In this document: piece after piece, positions 25,868 to 34,195 of the stretch | Layout: the number at the start of each line of letters is the position of its first letter | Position numbering within the stretch: position 1 is the stretch's first letter | Source of the DNA: Halonatronum saccharophilum DSM 13868 | GTDB taxonomy: Bacteria; Bacillota; Halanaerobiia; Halobacteroidales; Halobacteroidaceae | NCBI RefSeq assembly: GCF_000517025.1 | Contig: NZ_KI912095.1 | Coordinates: forward strand, 45,098-82,156 | Direction of reading: 5' to 3' | Length of the DNA stretch: 37,059 bases | Notes under the pieces: generated by a model | What the model saw: only the letters and a program-made list of their open reading frames with translations | Told to the model about the DNA's origin: nothing | The model's database searches: none | Position numbers and translations under genes: made by a program

Positions 25868-26603
25868 GTTGAAGGAAGGAGAGAGATTAGATGATTTGCA
25901 GATTGATGGATTGATGTTGATTCAAAATCCTGATTATTTCTGTTTTTCATTAGATGCTGTCCTTCTTTCGGATTTTGTTAGTCCTAAGAGTAAGTCTAAG
26001 GTTCTTGATTTGGGAACTGGTAATGGAGTGTTGGCCCATTTAATTTGGGCTAAATATAATTTGAATAAAGTTTGTGGTATTGATATTCAAGGTGAGGTCA
26101 TTGATATGGCTAAGCGTAGTGCAATTTATAATGGTCTTCAAGATAAGATTAATTTTAAGGAGTTGGACTTAAATTTTGCTTTAAAAGAGTTTGGAAGTGA
26201 GTCTTTTGATTATATTATAAGTAACCCACCTTATGCAAAACTAGGCACAGCTAAGGTAAATCCTAATAAGGCATTGGCTATTGCCCGCCACGAGGTAAAG
26301 GTTACCTTAGAAGGTATAGTAAAAGTAAGTAGTCAACTTGTTAAGTATGGTGGGAAAGTAGGTTATATTTACCCTACAAGAAGGTTATCTGAATTGATAT
26401 ATTTGATGGAAGAGTATAATTTAAGACCCAAAAGAATGAGATTAATTCATCCTAGGGCCAACAAAGAAGCCAATTTGGTTTTGGTAGAGGGTGCTAAGGG
26501 TGGGGGTAGTGGACTTAAAATATTAAGTCCTATTTTTGTTTATGGGGATAATGGTGAATATACAGAAGATATTAAGAGTATTTACTATCCAGAAGGGAGG
26601 TAA
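25857..26603 (+). CDS. tRNA1(Val) (adenine37-N6)-methyltransferase-like protein YabB
   Basis: The 248-residue class I methyltransferase has the SAM-binding motif VLDLGTGNGVLAHLIW and the N6-adenine catalytic motif IISNPPY. It carries the N-terminal DDLQIDGLMLIQNPDYFCFSLDAVLLSDF block typical of TrmN6/YfiC/YabB proteins in two adjoining parts. It probably methylates A37 of a tRNA. ATG 25857 follows AAGAGG nine bases upstream and overlaps yabA; longer forms starting earlier in this frame lie inside yabA and are rejected. Confidence 0.9.
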   Translation: MKVKLKEGERLDDLQIDGLMLIQNPDYFCFSLDAVLLSDFVSPKSKSKVLDLGTGNGVLAHLIWAKYNLNKVCGIDIQGEVIDMAKRSAIYNGLQDKINFKELDLNFALKEFGSESFDYIISNPPYAKLGTAKVNPNKALAIARHEVKVTLEGIVKVSSQLVKYGGKVGYIYPTRRLSELIYLMEEYNLRPKRMRLIHPRANKEANLVLVEGAKGGGSGLKILSPIFVYGDNGEYTEDIKSIYYPEGR

Positions 26604-26615
26604 GCTCTTTATTTT

Positions 26616-26870
26616 ATGGGGCATTATATTTATATAGTAGAATGTAGTGATAATACTTTATATACAGGATATACTACTGATGTTAAGAGAAGAATAGAAG
26701 AACATAATGCGGGTATAGGTGCCAAGTACACTAGAGGTAGAGGACCAGTTAAGTTACGTTACAGTGAGTCTTTTGCTAATAGGTCGTTGGCCCAAAAAAG
26801 AGAGTATAAAATAAAACAGTTAGATCGCAAAGATAAACTCAGATTGATAAAGGGTGAATTAAATGAGTAA
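26616..26870 (+). CDS. GIY-YIG nuclease superfamily protein (YazA/UPF0213 type)
   Basis: The 84-residue protein is a single GIY-YIG domain: YIYIVECSDNTLYTGYT (variant of GIY and YIG), RRIEEHN, and KYTRGRGPVKLRY. Members of this small family (YazA/YhbQ) are thought to act on nucleic acid, but the physiological role is unsettled. It lies between yabB and rsmI as in Bacillus and overlaps rsmI by eight bases. The GGGAGG ribosome site is rather far (about 15 bases) from the ATG. Confidence 0.92.
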   Translation: MGHYIYIVECSDNTLYTGYTTDVKRRIEEHNAGIGAKYTRGRGPVKLRYSESFANRSLAQKREYKIKQLDRKDKLRLIKGELNE

Positions 26871-27708
26871 AGGTAAGTTGTACATATGTGGAACACCAAT
26901 TGGGAACTTAGAGGATATAACTTTAAGGACCTTAAGAATTTTAAAGGAAGTAGACTTGATAGCTGCTGAGGATACAAGAAGAACTAAACAACTTTTAAAC
27001 AGCTATGATATTGAAGGAAATTTAACTAGTTATCATGAACACAATGCTAAGGATAAGGCAGAAATTTTACTCAGTAAGTTAGAAGCGGGCTTAGATATTG
27101 CTTTGGTATCTGATGCAGGGATGCCCCTTATCTCTGATCCAGGTTATAGATTGGTTAAGCTGTTAGCTGATGAGGGAGTAGAGGTAGTACCTATTCCCGG
27201 GCCAACGGCCATGACAACTGCTTTGGTAGTATCCGGACTCCCTAGTGATCGCTTTGTCTTTGAAGGTTTTCTTCCTCGTAAAGGAAGTGATAGAGTCAAA
27301 CACCTAGAAGGATTAACAGGAGAAGAAAGAACTATGATCTTTTATGAAGCACCTCATAGGCTACTTAAGACACTAAAAGATATCTTAGAGGTTCTTGGAG
27401 ATAGGGAGATGGTAGTCTGTAGAGAGTTAACCAAGAAGTTTGAAGAGAAAGCAAGAGGGAAGGTTAGTCAATTAATAGATAAATTTGCAGAAAAAAGACC
27501 CAAAGGTGAGATCGCCATTGTAATAGAAGGTGGAGTTAAAAAGGAGATAGATAATTATTGGGAGGATTTATCTATTTTAGAACATTTAAAGTTTGAGATG
27601 GAAGAGGGATTGACAAAGAAAAAGGCAATTAAAAAGGTTGCTAAGCAAAGAGATTTACCTAAAAGTGAGGTCTATCAGATAGGAACGAAGATAAAGATAG
27701 ATAGATAA
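26863..27708 (+). CDS. rsmI: 16S rRNA (cytidine1402-2'-O)-methyltransferase
   Basis: The 281-residue enzyme of the tetrapyrrole-methylase fold methylates the ribose of C1402 in the 16S decoding centre. Visible motifs are CGTPIGNLEDITLRTLRIL near the start, AAEDTRRTKQLL, VSDAGMPLISDPGYRLV, and PGPTAMTTALVVSGLPSDRF. A lysine-rich helical C-terminal domain follows. It ends the tmk-rsmI operon; the stop codon is within the terminator palindrome. In Bacillus abrB and metS come next, whereas here about 7 kb of other genes intervene. Confidence 0.95.
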   Translation: MSKGKLYICGTPIGNLEDITLRTLRILKEVDLIAAEDTRRTKQLLNSYDIEGNLTSYHEHNAKDKAEILLSKLEAGLDIALVSDAGMPLISDPGYRLVKLLADEGVEVVPIPGPTAMTTALVVSGLPSDRFVFEGFLPRKGSDRVKHLEGLTGEERTMIFYEAPHRLLKTLKDILEVLGDREMVVCRELTKKFEEKARGKVSQLIDKFAEKRPKGEIAIVIEGGVKKEIDNYWEDLSILEHLKFEMEEGLTKKKAIKKVAKQRDLPKSEVYQIGTKIKIDR

Positions 27709-27758
27709 GAGATATAAAATCTGATGAAATTTCATCAGATTTTATATCTCTTATTTTT
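27707..27758 (+). terminator. Terminator of the tmk-rsmI operon
   Basis: A perfect 46-base palindrome (23+23, beginning AAGAGATATAAAATCTGATG) runs into ATTTTTT. It includes the last bases of the rsmI stop codon. Confidence 0.92.
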
Positions 27759-27877
27759 TATAAAGGTGAATTATCTTAGAGATGATTATAAAAATAATTA
27801 TTGTTAGAAGTATCTTTGTTTTAGAAGATTTAGTAATATAAAAACTCAAGAAAACAGAAATTTTTTAATAATAAGTA

Positions 27878-27904
27878 ACAAAAATTTCATTCCTGAATAC
27901 AATG
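27878..27904 (+). promoter_or_regulatory. Possible sporulation-type promoter before the LysM gene
   Basis: AC (27878-27879), 16 bases, then AATACAATG (27896-27904). This partly fits the sigma-K pattern AC-N16-CATANNNTA, and ATACAAT also fits a sigma-E -10. No good sigma-A promoter is visible nearby. The match is imperfect, so this is a suggestion only. Confidence 0.3.
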
Positions 27905-27931
27905 TGGTAAAAGAAAGAAAGGAGTGAAATT

Positions 27932-28771
27932 ATGGGTTCTTACAAGTGTCCGTCAACTCAACACGATAGAAGTGATGTTAGGTTTTACAGAGTTAGACCA
28001 GGAGACACCTTTTATTTAATCGCAAGAGATTTAGGTACTACTGTAGAAGAATTGATTAGACTCAACCCTGGAGTTGATCCTAATAACTTAAGGGTAGGTC
28101 AGACTATAAGAGTTCCTGTTATCTCTAATCCATTGGCAAGATGGGATGAGTGGGACTGGTGGGATGATGATTGGGATGATGATTGGGACTGGTGGGATAA
28201 TGATTGGGACAACAATCCAGGCAATCCAGATCGCAGAAGGCGTCGTCCAAGACGTTGCCCAAGAGGAAGTAGAGAATATACTGTTCGTCGAGGAGATACC
28301 TTCCTGTCTATAGCGCGAAGATTTGGAACTACAGTAGCAGAGATAAGAAGACTAAATCCAGGTGTAAGATCAGAAGATTTGTTCCCAGGTCAGGTAATCT
28401 GTGTACCAGAAAGAAGGCCTCGCCCTAGACCATGCCCAAGAGGAAGTAGAGAATATACTGTTCGTCGAGGAGATACCTTCCTGTCTATAGCTAGAAGGTT
28501 TGGAACTACAGTAGCAGAGATAAGAAGATTAAATCCTGATGTGAGACCAGAAGATTTAGTACCTGGTCAAGTGATCTGTGTACCAGAAAGAAGGCCTCGC
28601 CCTAGACCATGCCCAAGAGGAAGTAGAGAATATACTGTTCGTCGAGGAGATACCTTCCTGTCTATAGCTAGAAGGTTTGGAACTACAGTAGCAGAGATAA
28701 GAAGATTAAATCCTGATGTGAGACCAGAAGATTTAGTACCTGGTCAAGTGATCTGTGTGCCAGAAAGATAA
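27932..28771 (+). CDS. Four-LysM protein with a Trp/Asp-rich linker
   Basis: The 279-residue protein has no signal peptide. LysM 1 (about 17-65, FYRVRPGDTFYLIARDLGTT) is followed by a remarkable linker (about 70-95) made almost only of Trp and Asp with some Asn, then an Arg/Pro-rich basic stretch. LysM domains 2-4 follow, each YTVRRGDTFLSIARRFGTTV...PGQVICVPER, joined by RRPRPRPCPRGS linkers. The last three form a 59-residue (177-base) tandem repeat that is nearly identical at DNA level. LysM binds N-acetylglucosamine polymers such as peptidoglycan. Signal-less multi-LysM proteins in spore formers (SafA-like) sit in the spore coat or cortex, which is the most likely role here but is inference. 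Confidence 0.88.
   Translation: MGSYKCPSTQHDRSDVRFYRVRPGDTFYLIARDLGTTVEELIRLNPGVDPNNLRVGQTIRVPVISNPLARWDEWDWWDDDWDDDWDWWDNDWDNNPGNPDRRRRRPRRCPRGSREYTVRRGDTFLSIARRFGTTVAEIRRLNPGVRSEDLFPGQVICVPERRPRPRPCPRGSREYTVRRGDTFLSIARRFGTTVAEIRRLNPDVRPEDLVPGQVICVPERRPRPRPCPRGSREYTVRRGDTFLSIARRFGTTVAEIRRLNPDVRPEDLVPGQVICVPER
28261..28771 (+). repeat. In-gene tandem repeat, 177-bp period, three units
   Basis: Units begin at 28261, 28438 and 28615 (AAGAGGAAGTAGAGAATATA), the last cut short by the stop codon. Units 2 and 3 are almost identical, and unit 1 differs at scattered, mostly silent sites. This is the kind of array that changes copy number by slippage or unequal crossing over. Confidence 0.93.
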
Positions 28772-28792
28772 AAGAATAGATTAGATAAAAAT

Positions 28793-28849
28793 ATAGGCTT
28801 TCTCTGGAATGTCTTCAATTGAAGATATTAGGGAGAGTCTATCTTTTTA
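28793..28849 (+). terminator. Terminator after the LysM gene
   Basis: ATAGGCTTTCTC pairs with GGGAGAGTCTAT (some G-U), with an inner TCTTCAATTGAAGA hairpin, followed by CTTTTTAT. Confidence 0.8.
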
Positions 28850-29043
28850 TGGTTAGTAGTCAGGAGTCAGGAACTAGAAGTCAGTAAAATAACTAACTTT
28901 TTAAAAATTTATGTTTTGGCTCTTTACAAGCCTCAAGAGGCTTTCCATAAGCGTTATCTTCACCAAAAATATGTGAAGATAATTTCACTACTGATTCAGA
29001 TTCCTTGTTCCTCATCCCTGTAATAAAGCATAGCTTTATTATC
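28850..29043. other. Structured non-coding gap with hairpins and a family B left-end fragment
   Basis: No convincing gene lies between the LysM terminator and the acetyltransferase. Visible are AAGCCTC/GAGGCTT (28928-28943), a 10-bp hairpin TTATCTTCAC/GTGAAGATAA (28954-28982), and the family B left-end hairpin TAATAAAGC-AT-AGCTTTATTA (29020-29043). A 64-codon complementary-strand frame (28893-29087) starts without a ribosome site. It could be the remnant of a gene, but I do not recognise it. Confidence 0.5.
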
Positions 29044-29137
29044 ATCTTGAATAATATGTAAATTTTTAAAGGAGGTTTATTCCTCAAGGAGAAGGAATAG
29101 AGGTAAAGAAAAGTAACTTTTAAAGGGAGTGAATAGT

Positions 29138-29701
29138 ATGAAGTATTTTAAGAAGATCGTTGGGGAAAGGGTATATCTATCACCGATGAACCCTAATGAT
29201 GTAGAAAAGTATACGAAGTGGATAAACGACTTAGAGGTATCTATTAATCTAGGTAATCCAGCTCAGATATATTCTCTAGGTAAGGAAAAAGAGTTATTAG
29301 AAGAGTTGAGTAAGGAAGGGAATAATTTAGCAATAGTAGATTTAGAGAGGGATGAATTGATAGGAAACTGTGGTTTAATGAATATAAATCAAATAAATAG
29401 AACTGCTGAACTTGGGATTTTTATAGGTGATAAGGGTTATTGGAGTAAGGGCTTTGGTAGAGAGGCTATTAATTTATTATTGGATTATGGATTTAATCTA
29501 CTTAATTTAAATAATATCTTACTTAAGGTCTACTCTTTTAATAAGAGAGCAATAAAGTGTTATAAGAGGTGTGGATTTAAGGAGATTGGGAGAAGAAGAG
29601 AAGCATATATACTAGGAAATAAGAGATATGACTTTATTTATATGGATATATTAGCAAGTGAGTTTAAGGGGAAGATAACTGATTTTATTAGTAACTATTA
29701 A
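29138..29701 (+). CDS. GNAT family N-acetyltransferase (RimJ/RimL-like)
   Basis: The 187-residue protein has the Acetyltransf_3 pattern. It has GERVYLSPMNPNDVEKYTKW at the N-terminus, LIGNCGLMNINQINRTAELG in the middle, and the acetyl-CoA loop IGDKGYWSKGFGREAINLLLDY (about 107-128). NKRAIKCYKRCGFKEIGRRRE is near the end. Relatives acetylate ribosomal protein N-termini, spermidine or antibiotics; the substrate here is unknown. ATG 29138 follows AAAGGGAG; an upstream GTG at 29129 lies in that site. Confidence 0.88.
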   Translation: MKYFKKIVGERVYLSPMNPNDVEKYTKWINDLEVSINLGNPAQIYSLGKEKELLEELSKEGNNLAIVDLERDELIGNCGLMNINQINRTAELGIFIGDKGYWSKGFGREAINLLLDYGFNLLNLNNILLKVYSFNKRAIKCYKRCGFKEIGRRREAYILGNKRYDFIYMDILASEFKGKITDFISNY

Positions 29702-29759
29702 TTTTATTTTATTATTGGTATAATTATAATAAGTTGTTTAGTAGAAATCTATTGTTTAA

Positions 29760-29773
29760 TAGTAATAAAGCTA
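29760..29773 (+). repeat. Family B left-terminus fragment before nurA
   Basis: TAGTAATAAAGCTA matches the first bases of the family B element and then changes into the nurA ribosome site AAGGGGG. The rest of the element is absent, so it is a solo end or chance remnant. Confidence 0.45.
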
Positions 29774-29784
29774 AGGGGGTAAAG

Positions 29785-30825
29785 ATGCTTAATACCAATA
29801 AAGAGCTACAAATTAAGATTGAAGGGTTTAATCAAAAGATGAGACAAAAGTATGATGGCAGGGCCAACTTATCTTCAAAAGAATTAAAGGAGCTATTAGC
29901 TAAGAAAATAGGTAAGATATCTAAGATTGATAGAATCTCTTCTAAAGACCTTAAAGAAATCTTTAGTGCTAAAGGGAGCCTTGTAGGTGTAGATGGATCA
30001 GTAAATACTGTTGGGAAGGTTTATCCTCATTATATTACCTTGATGCAGGCTTTAGCCAAGAGTACAGACCAAAGTGAGGATGGGGTCTTGATCAGTCAGA
30101 TATTTAGCCCTTTAATTGAAGAGGATAAGGATAGAATCTTTAAGATAATGAATGTTGCAAATAGGTCTGAGGCTGGCGAAGATAGTAAAGAAGGAAAGAT
30201 ATACGCTCAGGAGGCAGCAGGCAGGTTAAAGAGTTCTCTTTTAGCAGCTTTAGAGGCCAAAGTTGCTATAGAGAGTATCAAAAGTTGGAATCCCAAGGTT
30301 ATACTAATGGATGGATCTTTAATTAGATATAGAATGCAGGCTCAGAAGGAGTGGGAAGAATTATCTTCTTTAGCTTTGGACAAGGGGACACTTATAATAG
30401 GAGTAATTGAGGAGATAGGTACCCATAAGATCAGTGAAGCTTTAGATGATGATCTTCCTGAGAATATGAGAGATATGTATGATCGGGAGCTGACCTTTGG
30501 TTTATTAGAGGTAGGGGAGATGCTAGAACTTGATAATATAGAAGAAAAAGAAGGGTTAAGAACAGCCTTTATCAGGAATTCAAAGGATCCAGGTGTAATT
30601 GCTTTAGATTTATTAAAAGATCAGAGTGGAAGCTTAGAGTTAGCAGCCAGTCTGGTACATACCCTAACCCCTGAGGATGGTAGAGGAATTCCTGTGTGGC
30701 TTGATATAGTTGACGAAGAGGTTAGAATAGGTAATGGGATGATGAAGATGTTAGTAGATAATCACCTAGATCCTAAGCTTAAATATAGGTTATTTCACTC
30801 TAAGAGGTTGGATAGGGTTTATTAG
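29785..30825 (+). CDS. nurA: NurA-domain nuclease
   Basis: The 346-residue protein shows the NurA signature: GSLVGVDGSVNTVG around residues 62-75 (acidic residue in the first metal-binding motif) and VILMDGSLIRYRM around 170-183. A C-terminal region ends with PVWLDIVDEEVRIG. NurA is a 5'-3' nuclease that works with the HerA helicase to resect DNA ends in archaea and some bacteria; the herA gene follows. ATG 29785 is preferred over an earlier in-frame start because of AAGGGGGTAAAG. Confidence 0.85.
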   Translation: MLNTNKELQIKIEGFNQKMRQKYDGRANLSSKELKELLAKKIGKISKIDRISSKDLKEIFSAKGSLVGVDGSVNTVGKVYPHYITLMQALAKSTDQSEDGVLISQIFSPLIEEDKDRIFKIMNVANRSEAGEDSKEGKIYAQEAAGRLKSSLLAALEAKVAIESIKSWNPKVILMDGSLIRYRMQAQKEWEELSSLALDKGTLIIGVIEEIGTHKISEALDDDLPENMRDMYDRELTFGLLEVGEMLELDNIEEKEGLRTAFIRNSKDPGVIALDLLKDQSGSLELAASLVHTLTPEDGRGIPVWLDIVDEEVRIGNGMMKMLVDNHLDPKLKYRLFHSKRLDRVY

Positions 30826-30828
30826 TTC

Positions 30829-30945
30829 AATTGATAGTGGAAAATTGATAATTGATAGTTAAGATCAAAAACCAATCTTAAATTGCAATAATAAATTTTT
30901 TTATAAGGTTTTTACTATCAATTTTCAACTATCAATTATCAATTA
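30829..30945. repeat. Family A palindromic repeat between nurA and herA
   Basis: CAATTGATAGTGGAAAATTG at the left is matched by the complement of CAATTTTCAACTATCAATTA at the right, so the 117-base spacer folds into one long hairpin. It shares the TTGATAATTGATAGTT unit with 1-106 and 209-314. It leaves a strong AAAAGGAGG site for herA just outside. Confidence 0.75.
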
Positions 30946-30965
30946 AATAAAAAGGAGGTAATTGT

Positions 30966-32807
30966 ATGCAGGTTGTGGGATTGACGACGCAGCAGGAGGT
31001 TTTTATAGCCTCTAAGGAACATAAGTTTCGGATAAATGAGATTTTAAAGATAATGGATTCTGATTTGGAGAACCCTTTAGGCGAGGTAGTAGAGACCCAA
31101 TCTTATAATCGTTATATTCCTATGAATATCGATAAATCCTTTTTAGATAAGGGGGTAATAGAGTCTTTAGAGAGCATTGGTTACAATATCTCTGAGGATG
31201 AGATTAATATTGCTAAGTTGAGATTATTAGAAGAGGCTCCCTATCCAATTAGGACAGGCTCTGATGTATTATCACCTAAATTTGATGAAGTAAAGGATCG
31301 TTTAGTCAAGGCGAACCCAGATAACGGTTTGGTTTTGGGGGTAATTAAAGGAACAGAAGAGGTTGCCCAGGGGATGGATGATCACTTAAAGGATATTGCA
31401 CCTCTTTATCAAAAGGGTAAGTTGGAGAAGCAAAAAGGGGTACCTTTTATCTTTGGTTATAAGGATATGCATCAGTACCCTCACCTTGGAATTATCGGTG
31501 GGTCAGGTTCTGGTAAGTCCTTTGGGATGAGAGTTATCTTAGAAGAGATGATGAAGGAAGGGGTACCTACTATTGTATTTGACCCTCACTTTGAGATGGA
31601 CTTTAGTAATTCCTTTAATGATAAAGAGGATTATTGTGAAAGCTTTAAAGGGAAGTTTGAGGCTTTTCAGATTGGTAGAGAGGTAGGAGTTAATTTTGAA
31701 TCTTTATCTACTACTGATCTAAGAGACCTTTTATCTTCATCAAGTTCTTTAAGTGATTCGATGGTCAATGCAGTTCAATCACTTCATAGAAAACGAGATA
31801 GTTTAGAGAGTTTTAAAGGGAGACTAATTGATTTACAAAAAGCTCAAGAGATTGGGAGAAAGAGAATTGAGAGAGATTTAAATAGTGGTGCTCTCAAAGG
31901 TTATAATAAGGATGAATATAATAAGTACTTAGAGCTTTTAGATGCTTACTCTGGGATTCCTGCTAGCTCTGTAAGTGGACTGGTATGGAGGTTGGCCCGA
32001 TTAGAGAGAGAGGGTCTCTTTAGCCATGATATTGAAAAGATTGAAGCAGGTATTAGAGGAAGAAAGTTAGTGGTGGTTCAGGGGCCAATCTGGCTTTTGC
32101 AGGTCTTTGCTAGTTACCTAATAGGAAACCTTTATCGTAAGAGAAGAGACTATCGAGATGCCCAAAACCGTCAAGAAGGTGGAGAGTTTTTTCCACCCTT
32201 TGTAATAGCTACTGATGAGGCCCATAACTTTGCTCCTAAGGGTTATGATGCTCCTGCTAATCGAGTTATCAAGGAGATATCTCAGGAGGGAAGAAAGTAT
32301 GGAGTCTTTTTGATCTTAGCAACTCAGCGACCTACTCTATTAGATGAGACGGTAACAGCTCAGCTTAATACAAAATTAGTCTTTAGAACAGTTAGAGCTA
32401 GTGATATTGAGACGATAAAACAGGAGACTGATTTGACAGCTAATGAGGCTAAGAGATTACCTTATCTACGTTCAGGTGATACCTTTATCTCTTCTGCTAT
32501 CTTTGGTAGAACTTTGGCAGTTAGGGTTAGAATTGCTAAAACTGGTAGCCCTCATAAGGAGAATCCGTTTGATGAATTGGAGAAAGAGAGTAAATTAGAA
32601 GACGAAGAACTTTATAAAGCTATAATCAATTCACTACCAATTAATGAAACTAATATCTTAGCTAAGCTTGATGAGGTTAACAAATCTTTAAGATCTACTT
32701 TAGATAGAGGAGAATTATTAAATCGTTTGGAAGATTTATGTGATCGTAGCATGATTAAGAAAGAGGACTCTTTTTTAGGTGGAAGCTCATATAAAGAGCT
32801 AGATTAA
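30966..32807 (+). CDS. herA: HerA-family DNA translocase/helicase
   Basis: The 613-residue ATPase has an N-terminal HAS-barrel-like part. It has Walker A GGSGSGKSFGMR (about 178), DPHFEMDF, Walker B VIATDEAHNFAP (about 413), ATQRPTLLDETVTAQLNTKL (sensor region), and an arginine-rich VFRTVRASD. It belongs to the FtsK/HerA class, which forms hexameric rings that pump DNA and activate NurA. Pairing with nurA supports a role in double-strand-break repair; bacterial HerA proteins also occur in phage-defence systems with other nucleases. It starts at ATG after AAAAGGAGG. Confidence 0.9.
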   Translation: MQVVGLTTQQEVFIASKEHKFRINEILKIMDSDLENPLGEVVETQSYNRYIPMNIDKSFLDKGVIESLESIGYNISEDEINIAKLRLLEEAPYPIRTGSDVLSPKFDEVKDRLVKANPDNGLVLGVIKGTEEVAQGMDDHLKDIAPLYQKGKLEKQKGVPFIFGYKDMHQYPHLGIIGGSGSGKSFGMRVILEEMMKEGVPTIVFDPHFEMDFSNSFNDKEDYCESFKGKFEAFQIGREVGVNFESLSTTDLRDLLSSSSSLSDSMVNAVQSLHRKRDSLESFKGRLIDLQKAQEIGRKRIERDLNSGALKGYNKDEYNKYLELLDAYSGIPASSVSGLVWRLARLEREGLFSHDIEKIEAGIRGRKLVVVQGPIWLLQVFASYLIGNLYRKRRDYRDAQNRQEGGEFFPPFVIATDEAHNFAPKGYDAPANRVIKEISQEGRKYGVFLILATQRPTLLDETVTAQLNTKLVFRTVRASDIETIKQETDLTANEAKRLPYLRSGDTFISSAIFGRTLAVRVRIAKTGSPHKENPFDELEKESKLEDEELYKAIINSLPINETNILAKLDEVNKSLRSTLDRGELLNRLEDLCDRSMIKKEDSFLGGSSYKELD

Positions 32808-32814
32808 TAAAAAA

Positions 32815-32843
32815 TTGAAACTAGTAAAAAAAAGAGGGATAAT
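32815..32843 (+). promoter_or_regulatory. Promoter for the chemoreceptor gene
   Basis: TTGAAA (32815-32820), 17 bases, GATAAT (32838-32843). It begins eight bases after the herA stop. No terminator was seen after herA, so readthrough from herA is also possible. Confidence 0.6.
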
Positions 32844-32899
32844 ATAATGATTGTAGAATAGTTTATTATAGTTAAATGTAAATCAGGGGGGGAAGTAAG

Positions 32900-34153
32900 T
32901 TGTTGAAACAGGTGATTAAGGATCAGTTGTCAAAGGGGATTAAGATAAGTCTTAGAGTCAAATTTATTATCTTTGTATCTTTTGGTATGATTGTTGGCCC
33001 GGTGGTCTCTTATAGAGTAAATGACTTTATTAATAGTCATATCTATCAGGGTGACTTTTCTATGCAGGTTGCAACTTGGGTTAACTTTATTGTAGTTGTT
33101 GGTATTATTTCTATTTTAACTGAGTTTTTGGTTGTCAGACCACTTAAGGATATGATAGCTCTTACTAAAGATTTAGGAGAAGGTAATTTAGATATCAGTA
33201 AACTAGAGGTTAAGAGAAATGATGAGATTGGTTATTTGCAAAGAGAGATGAATAAGATGGCTGGGAATATAAACTCTATTTTAGAAAATATCAAAAAGAC
33301 AAATGAAAAGACAAAAGGGGTTAGCCAAGCTCTATTAAAAGCTTCTGAGGAGTCCGGTGATATGGCAGGACAGGCAGCAGATTCTATTCAGGAGATTGCT
33401 AGTAATTCAGAAAAGCAAGTAAATATTATGGAAGGTCTAAAAGTTAGTGTAGAAGAAATATCTGGTTCTAATGATAGCAACCAAAACCACTCTATTAAAG
33501 CTATTTCTAATGCTTCAAATAATGGTACAGGGATTATTAATCAAGCAGTAGGTACTATGACAGATATAACCCAAAGGATTAACCAAGCTACTAATACAGT
33601 AAACAAATTACATGAATTTACTAAGGAGATTGGGCAATTTGTCGAGGTTATTACTAATATAGCTGAACAGACGAATCTATTAGCATTAAATGCATCTATT
33701 GAAGCAGCTAGAGCTGGAGATCATGGGAAAGGATTTGCTGTAGTTGCAGAAGAGATTAGAAACTTGGCTGTAGAGTCTAATAGTGCTGCTGAGGATATAG
33801 TAACTTTAATTAGGGATATGAAAGTTCAATCAGAGGGAACAGTACAGGAGATGAAGGTTGGTCGTGATAAGGCTAATGAAGGTTTGAAGATTATGAATGA
33901 AGCTGATGAAGTCTTTATTGATATAAATAATAGAGTTTCAGAGTTAGATAAGACTTTAGAAGGTATTGTAGAGGTTCTTGGAGGAATATTTCAGTTTTCT
34001 GAGACTATTTCTTCTTCTTCTCATGAGGTAGCAGCTATAAGTGAAGAGCAGTCAGCTGAAGCTCAAGAAACAGCAGCTATTGCTAATCAATTAAATGAAG
34101 TTGTTGCAGGATTACAAGAGTTAATATCGCAGCTAGAATTAAGAGAAGATTAA
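32900..34153 (+). CDS. Methyl-accepting chemotaxis protein with a minimal extracytoplasmic part
   Basis: The 417-residue receptor has two membrane helices (about 20-40 and 60-82) separated by only about 20 residues, so it lacks a periplasmic ligand-binding domain. A HAMP linker ([21 protein letters not shown]) and the cytoplasmic signalling rod follow. The hairpin tip is [25 protein letters not shown], where CheA and CheW bind. It may sense membrane state, temperature or a cytoplasmic partner. The start is TTG (32900 or the next TTG) after GGGGGGGAAGT. The rod has a segment [11 protein letters not shown] that interrupts the usual heptads. Confidence 0.9.
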   Translation: MLKQVIKDQLSKGIKISLRVKFIIFVSFGMIVGPVVSYRVNDFINSHIYQGDFSMQVATWVNFIVVVGIISILTEFLVVRPLKDMIALTKDLGEGNLDISKLEVKRNDEIGYLQREMNKMAGNINSILENIKKTNEKTKGVSQALLKASEESGDMAGQAADSIQEIASNSEKQVNIMEGLKVSVEEISGSNDSNQNHSIKAISNASNNGTGIINQAVGTMTDITQRINQATNTVNKLHEFTKEIGQFVEVITNIAEQTNLLALNASIEAARAGDHGKGFAVVAEEIRNLAVESNSAAEDIVTLIRDMKVQSEGTVQEMKVGRDKANEGLKIMNEADEVFIDINNRVSELDKTLEGIVEVLGGIFQFSETISSSSHEVAAISEEQSAEAQETAAIANQLNEVVAGLQELISQLELRED

Positions 34154-34160
34154 ATTTTTC

Positions 34161-34189
34161 TTGACAAAAGGGAAATAGTTCTGTATATT
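34161..34189 (+). promoter_or_regulatory. Promoter of the metG T-box transcript
   Basis: TTGACA (34161-34166), 17 bases, TATATT (34184-34189). It lies eight bases after the chemoreceptor stop and places initiation near 34196, just ahead of the T-box leader. Confidence 0.8.
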
Positions 34190-34195
34190 TTTAAC

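Noticed and set aside
28893-29087. Complementary-strand 64-codon gene
   Set aside because: It starts in a gap beside a repeat hairpin without a ribosome site and overlaps a ribosome site region of the opposite strand; kept only as a possible remnant.
29785-32807. A phage-defence island around nurA-herA
   Set aside because: The neighbours are a GNAT enzyme, a chemoreceptor and metG. No other defence gene, integrase or att-like repeat was seen, so plain DNA repair is the simpler reading.
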